In this document: positions 59,010-64,000 of the stretch, one piece after another
How positions within the stretch are numbered: the first letter of the stretch is position 1
How the letters are laid out: each line of letters begins with the position of its first letter
DNA from: Armillaria gallica
Lineage: Eukaryota; Basidiomycota; Agaricomycetes; Agaricales; Physalacriaceae
Assembly: GCA_037576215.1 (NCBI GenBank)
Contig: JBANDB010000002.1
Coordinates: 3,410,001 to 3,474,000 of the forward strand
Direction of reading: 5' to 3'
Length of the DNA stretch: 64,000 bases
The notes under the pieces: generated by a model
Told to the model about the DNA's origin: nothing
The model's database searches: none
Seen by the model: only the letters and a program-made list of their open reading frames with translations
Made by a program: the position numbers and the translations under genes

Positions 59010-60161
59010 ATGGACAAGCTAGAGGTACTGAGCTCGATAACAAGAGTAAGTCCGACTTGCTTCTAGACGCGTTCAACGCTTTAATATCCTCTCAGCTGAG
59101 CGACAATGTTGTCAGAGTCTTAGGGCAGGTTCGTCCACAGCATTTATCGCATCTCAATGTCTTATCTGAGACTGGCGCAGAATCCCGGAAAGTTCACTCT
59201 GCAAGGTGCACTACCCTTGTTCGTGGGCACCGGCAGCATCTTATTCTTCTGGTCCAGGTACCAACACCTATATCATAGGGAAGAGAAACCCGTATGTTCT
59301 TGTCGATACAGGAGAAGGCCACGAAGAATACATCGCCGTTCTCGAATCCGCTCTCCGTGAGACGGCCATATCCTCTAATACCGACGAACCCCATATTTCC
59401 GACATCATACTTTCTCATTGGCACCAGGACCATGTCCGTGGACTGCCTTCTGTCCTTTCCCTTCTGAAGCGCTTATGGGATGAAAGAAAACATACGGAAC
59501 CGTTCAAACCCCCTCGTCTGCACAAATATCCCATTCCCGTCGGAACTGTCTCTCCGAAACATCAAGTTCTTTCTTCAGTCATCGACTGTTTGCCGGCCGG
59601 TTCTTTTACTCCCGCTGCTGATGGCAAACCCTTGCATGACCTTACCGACTCCCAACAATTATCGAATCTTCATGTTCTGCATACCCCGGGGCATACCATT
59701 GACTCTATCTGCCTGTATATTCCTGATGATGAGGCCCTTTACACCGCCGATAGTGTTTTGGGTCAAGGCACGGCAGTCTTCGAGGATCTTTCTCACTACA
59801 TATCCAGCTTGCGGAAGATGTTGGATTTCGGCAAAGGTACCCAAGCCCTATATCCATATCGACGTCTGTACCCTGGGCATGGACCGGTGGTCGAAGAAGG
59901 AGAGCAGGTAATATCCACCTATATTCGACATCGTATAGAACGAGAGGATCAGATCGTTGCATTACTTGGTACCGCCGATCAGCCAGCCTGGACCACATGG
60001 TCCTTGTTTCGAAGATTTACTCAGCCTACCCCGAATCTCTGTGGCTCCCTGCAGCTCATAGCATTGATCTGCATCTGAAGAAGTTGGAGAAGGATGGGGT
60101 CGTGAATAGGTTGGACGGTGTAGACGAGCATACGAGTTGGGAACTGACTTCAAAGCTCTAG
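59010..60161 (+). CDS. LACTB2-like metallo-beta-lactamase-fold protein
   Basis: Metal-dependent hydrolase of the LACTB2 group; the human member is a mitochondrial single-strand RNA endonuclease, and some fungal relatives act as PKS thioesterases. Start MDKLEVLSSITRLSDNVV; the first three introns are short. The GTNTYIIG start of the fold, VLVDTGEG and the zinc motif HWHQDHVRG (HxHxDH) are all present; further ligands are in LHTPGHTIDS, LYTADSVLG and LYPGHGPVV. The C-terminal helical tail (WLPAAHSIDLHLKKLEKDG) follows a frame change near 59990 (one base missing). Some fungal non-reducing PKSs use a related trans-acting thioesterase, but this copy lies 39 kb from the PKS and next to CWC22, so a housekeeping role is preferred. 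Confidence 0.8.
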
Positions 60162-60403
60162 TAGGGACTGTGGCCGTGTGGTAGGAAGTAAGAAGTCAAT
60201 CTTTAATCAATAAAACATGTACATGCATCGTATTTCTATTTCCATAGCAATGGTTCGCGATCGGATGTTCGGACCGGGAATGGCGTATTCGGAACAACGG
60301 AAAAGGAAATCTATCCGCACGTGCGGACGAGAAGAGTGCACGGACACAGGCCAGCTCGTTATCGCCCATTGCCACTTTTCCACCCGCCACCAATCATCCC
60401 GTA
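60162..60403. other. intergenic
   Basis: Tandem gap, promoter side of the PHD-finger gene. No motif identified. Confidence 0.4.
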
Positions 60404-62462
60404 ATGGCCCGTGCGATGTCCATGGCTCCCCCGCCCTCTCCCCGGGAGACCAGACGGTCAGGTCGTCGCTCAGCACAGTCTGGCTCAACTGGCTCGTCCA
60501 AATCCCCAGATTCAGAAACCGTTCCCCGTTCGAAAGATGGGCCTCAGCGTCCACCCCTTTCGACGCATAACAGCGGCAGCAGAAACAAGCGCCTCAAGCA
60601 GGAAGAGGCGGATGACGCTGTCAATGAACGAAAGAATGGTCATGCTGGGTCTATAAGCTCGGCGAGCTCGACCCAGGGTGCATCCAACGGTCGCTCGCGA
60701 CGTAAAACCAAGGACAAGGATAAGGACGTCCCCGTAGAGGATCCCGCCGATACAATTGCCGAGGAGCCTCCACAAGAAGCAGGAGAGGAGGAGGAGGAGC
60801 AGGGCATCACCGCTGCGTCTGTGGTAGCACTGGTGCGTTGGTCGTCTCCTTTTTTGCTTCACGTTCTTAGAAACACCGAAAAGGCGAAGATGACCCAGAT
60901 GCCGGCGAATTCATGGTCCAATGCGAGACATGCAAAGTATGGCAGCACGGCCTATGTATGGGTTACGAATCAGAAGATCAGCTCCAGAATGACGACTACT
61001 ACTGCGAGCAATGCAGACCCGATCTTCACACAGACCTCCTCAAGTATGTTTCTTGTTCTTCATTTATTCTATTCGTTAAGCGCATCTCTCAGGAAAAAAC
61101 CTCGCAAGGCCCGACAATCTCTACAGCTTCCCACCATACCGTGGTCGGGAATCGTATGTCCCGCTCAAGATCTCCTTCCCATACCCTGAAACAGCAATCC
61201 AAACGGCGGAATACTATGAATAGTAGAGACGCTGCCTTCGACGAGAATCTGAAGGAGATACTAGAAACCACCGCCGCAGAGGCGGACGCCGTATACGATA
61301 CCAAAAGCATTCACTCAAACACAAACGAGGACGAGGAGGTAGATGTGGCTACTGCGAGCCGTCGAAAGCGCAAACGCAAAGAGGACGACGCGTAAGTGGG
61401 ATTTCTCCATGCAAAAGCCATACGCTCATTCATCTTACTCTTCTCTCAGTCCTCCCAACAAGCGACCACGATCGGCGTCAATAGTATCGGATCGGCGAGC
61501 AGCGTCAGTTCTTGCGCGTGACGAAACACCTCTCCCAATCGCACCCGTCAAAACACCTGTATTGTCAGCACCCCAACCGAAACCTCGCGGCAAACGCGGC
61601 GGTCGTAAAGCAGCAGCGCATATCGAACCCGTAGTCAATGAAAATGGAGAAGGTATGATTCCTTCTGGAATGGCCAAAACTCCGATATTCATCAGCCATC
61701 ACAGTTGTCGCACCTCCAGCAAAACGGCAAGGTCATGGTGGTGGCCGGGGGAAAGGCGCGCATGCCAGGAAGATTCAAAATGCATCCACAGCTCCTGCGA
61801 GTGCTGCTCACGACGGTCGTCGCAACCAAGCCAATGGACCCAATGGTGCGGGTGGACCCTCTGCTGCCGGGGAAGGCTCACGCGCATACCGCAACTCACA
61901 TGCTTATGTCGTATCCCAACAGCCCCTGCTAACCTCATGGGGTTTGCCAGATTACTTGGCGCATCTAGAAGAAATATTTCCCACACCGGCGCCTACACCC
62001 TTAGACGTACCGTCTAGCGGCGATAACGGGATTGAAATCAACCAGGAGAGAGGTGTAAAGACGAAATGGCCTGGAAAGCGGATGAGTGTGGGCGACATGA
62101 ATAAAAGAGTACGGACGCTGGTAGAGTGGGTGGGCAGGGAACAGGCGAGCGCGCAGGAGCGGATGCGTCGTCGCGACGCTCTAGAGAAGGCGCTCAAGGA
62201 GGTGCAACCTGGAGAAGAGGATGTCCAGATGCGCGATGAACCGGTCAAGGATGACGCTTCAATGTTCTTGGACGGGCAGCCACGGACAGAATCACCTTTA
62301 CAGCAACGCCCTAACTCTGCAACGCCGCAAGTTCCAATCTTGGAGCCGAAAGCATCCACCATATTTTTCAGTCCTTCATCATCTGATACGATGAAACAGA
62401 TGGAAGGATTAATGGAGGAGTTGATTCGATTCCAAGAGCGATTTGGACGAGGCAGGCACTAA
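60404..62462 (+). CDS. PHD-finger protein, Cti6-like
   Basis: Chromatin reader resembling Cti6, a subunit of the Rpd3L histone deacetylase complex. Start MARAMSMAPPPSPRETRRSG; long disordered basic N terminus. The single PHD finger is intact in two exons: RCVCGST, then FMVQCETCKVWQHGLCMGY and YYCEQCRPD, giving the C4HC3 zinc ligands. After it comes a basic Ser-rich region (SRSRSPSHTLKQQSKRR, RRKRKRKEDD) and a C-terminal part with WGLPDYLAHLEEIFPTP, ending FQERFGRGRH. About five introns. One base is missing at the CC pair 60810-60811, just before the first zinc-ligand Cys; restoring it gives the expected start of the finger. Nuclear role inferred from the domain. Confidence 0.8.
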
Positions 62463-62658
62463 TAGAAAATGCAGCGACAAAAAATAGTTATTGGTATCGT
62501 ATTCATTGCTATCGAAAACTTGAATGTACAATATTTTATCCAGAGTCTACTACATGATACCTAATTTGCAAATCCGGAATGGCTTTATTTACATCTGCTA
62601 TTCTTTTTATTCACCGGACCGAGTCACTTCTGAAAAATAAACTTTGCTTCCTTCTCCC
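62463..62658. other. intergenic
   Basis: AT-rich promoter of the threonine deaminase gene. No element identified. Confidence 0.4.
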
Positions 62659-64000
62659 ATGTCGCCCACGGCGACCATCGAGTATTCCTCAGATGTGCCA
62701 GAGCCGCAGCTGTATCCTCGCCTGGCAAAGCACCATCTTTTAGCAGACAACACGCCAGACTATCTTCGCCTCATATTGACTTCCAAGGTCTACGAAATAT
62801 TAAAAGAGACTCCTCTCGTTCTCGCGACCAATCTGAGTGCAAAACTAGGAAATCAGATATGGCTGAAGCGAGAAGATTTGCAGGAAGTCTTTAGCTTCAA
62901 AATTCGTGGCGCATATAATTTTATGGCCAGTCTTAGTGAGGAGGAACGTTGGAAAGGTGTTGTTACATGTAGTGCTGGTTAGTGTGCGTACTATATGTCA
63001 GAACTCTGTGTGATCTCTCAATTATTCCTTTTCGTCTTCCAGGAAACCATGCCCAAGGTGTTGCACTATCGGGTGCGAAGCTGGGCATACCTTGCACCAT
63101 TGTCATGCCCCGCGGTACCCCTTCCATCAAGGTCCGCAACGTCTCCCGCCTAGGCGCAAAGGTCATTCTGCACGGTGTAGATTTTGATGAAGCCAAGTCC
63201 GAGTGTGCGAGACTTGCAGAGACTCACGGGCTCGCATTCGTTCCTCCGTATGACGACCCACTCGTTATTGCTGGACAAGGCACAGTCGGGATGGAGATCC
63301 TGAAGCAGATCCCTGACTCTGAAAGCCTGGACTCTATTTTTGCAGCCGTTGGAGGTGGAGGTCTTGTCTCTGGGATCGCCGAGTACGTGAAAAGGATCGG
63401 AAGTCCCAAGACCAAGGTTGTGGGAGTCGAAACTGCCGATGGTGATGCCATGGAAAAAAGTCTTGCACATGGTGACCGCGTCACTCTACCTGAGGTTGGT
63501 CCTTTCAGCGACGGGACGGCTGTAAGGAATCGTCGGGAAAGAACCATTTAGAATATGCATGGAGCTACTGGATGGTGTGGTCAAGACAGACAACGATGAA
63601 ATATGCGCAGCCATCAAGGATATATTTGAAGGTCAGGCGATGGTCGTTGTGAAGGCATGATGCACTATTGACACCGCCGCAGAGACCAGATCTATCACAG
63701 AGCCGGCTGGTGCTTTGGCTTTGGCTGGTCTAAAGCGATACATTACACAAAATAATCTCGTAGGCGCACAAAAACGATTCGTTGCCGTTGTCAGTGGCGC
63801 CAACATGAACTTTGACCGACTTCGATTCGTCGCAGAGCGTGCTGAATTAGGAGAAGGCGAGAAGTTCTTATCAGCGTTGATATCCCTGAGAAACCTGGCA
63901 GGTAACGCATTTCATAGTTTAAGTGAGGAGTTACTGAATTCCAGCCTTCGCGTAGTTTTATTCGTTTGCATACCCTCATACATCCCCGCGCTGTGACGGA
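62659..64000 (+). CDS. ILV1: threonine deaminase (threonine ammonia-lyase), 3' partial
   Basis: First enzyme of isoleucine synthesis; converts threonine to 2-oxobutanoate with PLP. Start [20 protein letters not shown]. The PLP Lys is in [25 protein letters not shown] and the glycine loop [14 protein letters not shown] bind the phosphate; [16 protein letters not shown] follows an intron. The regulatory ACT part begins after [11 protein letters not shown] and is cut by the window end. Three one-base shifts fall in the 3' third (AA at 63528-63529, near 63874, and just after the splice at 63945). These occur in a conserved anabolic enzyme, which is the clearest sign of assembly indels in the window. 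Confidence 0.87.

Noticed and set aside
59010..60161. LACTB2-like protein as a trans-acting PKS thioesterase of the cluster
   Set aside because: It lies 39 kb away among housekeeping genes, and the PKS carries its own release domain.

Overview
The window looks like nuclear DNA of a mushroom-forming basidiomycete (Agaricomycetes). Genes are dense and split by many introns of about 45-60 nt. Families typical of agarics are present: a WW-domain multi-pass membrane protein, a flavin-dependent phenol-type halogenase, a GT17 glycosyltransferase and an agaric-type seven-helix membrane protein. No CRISPR array, rRNA, convincing tRNA or intact transposon was seen.

Left part (1 to about 20.2 kb) is accessory and reads as a specialised-metabolite gene cluster. 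In order: an alpha/beta-hydrolase of the type that releases or transfers polyketide chains (cut by the window start); an HxxxD acyltransferase; a seven-helix membrane protein; a large iterative polyketide synthase (7.2-15.9 kb; KS-AT-DH-degenerate MT/ER-KR-ACP-thioester reductase); an aldo-keto reductase; and a flavin-dependent halogenase. The PKS and the membrane protein diverge from a 1.6 kb intergenic region with a repeated CGG-type motif. The inferred chemistry is a polyketide chain released reductively as an aldehyde (or alcohol), further reduced by the aldo-keto reductase, halogenated, and possibly acylated. I do not recognise this exact combination as a described pathway.

Right part (about 21-64 kb) is mostly conserved single-copy genes: an unrecognised gene, PDAT/Lro1, a Bud4/anillin-type septum protein, an aspartic-protease-like membrane protein that lacks a catalytic Asp, a GT17 glycosyltransferase, a microcephalin-like BRCT protein, NAD kinase, a small conserved unknown, an Asteroid/XPG-like PIN protein, the WW-domain membrane protein, an aldehyde dehydrogenase, a hemerythrin-domain protein, COG2, CWC22, a LACTB2-like metallo-beta-lactamase protein, a Cti6-like PHD protein and threonine deaminase (cut by the window end).

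Important caveat: many genes, essential ones included, carry isolated one-base frameshifts, many of them in short homopolymers. This pattern fits uncorrected indels in the assembly better than gene decay, so the PKS should not be called a pseudogene on this sequence alone. Gene spans below ignore these shifts. Exon edges were placed by hand from GT/AG (rarely GC/AG) signals and protein continuity.
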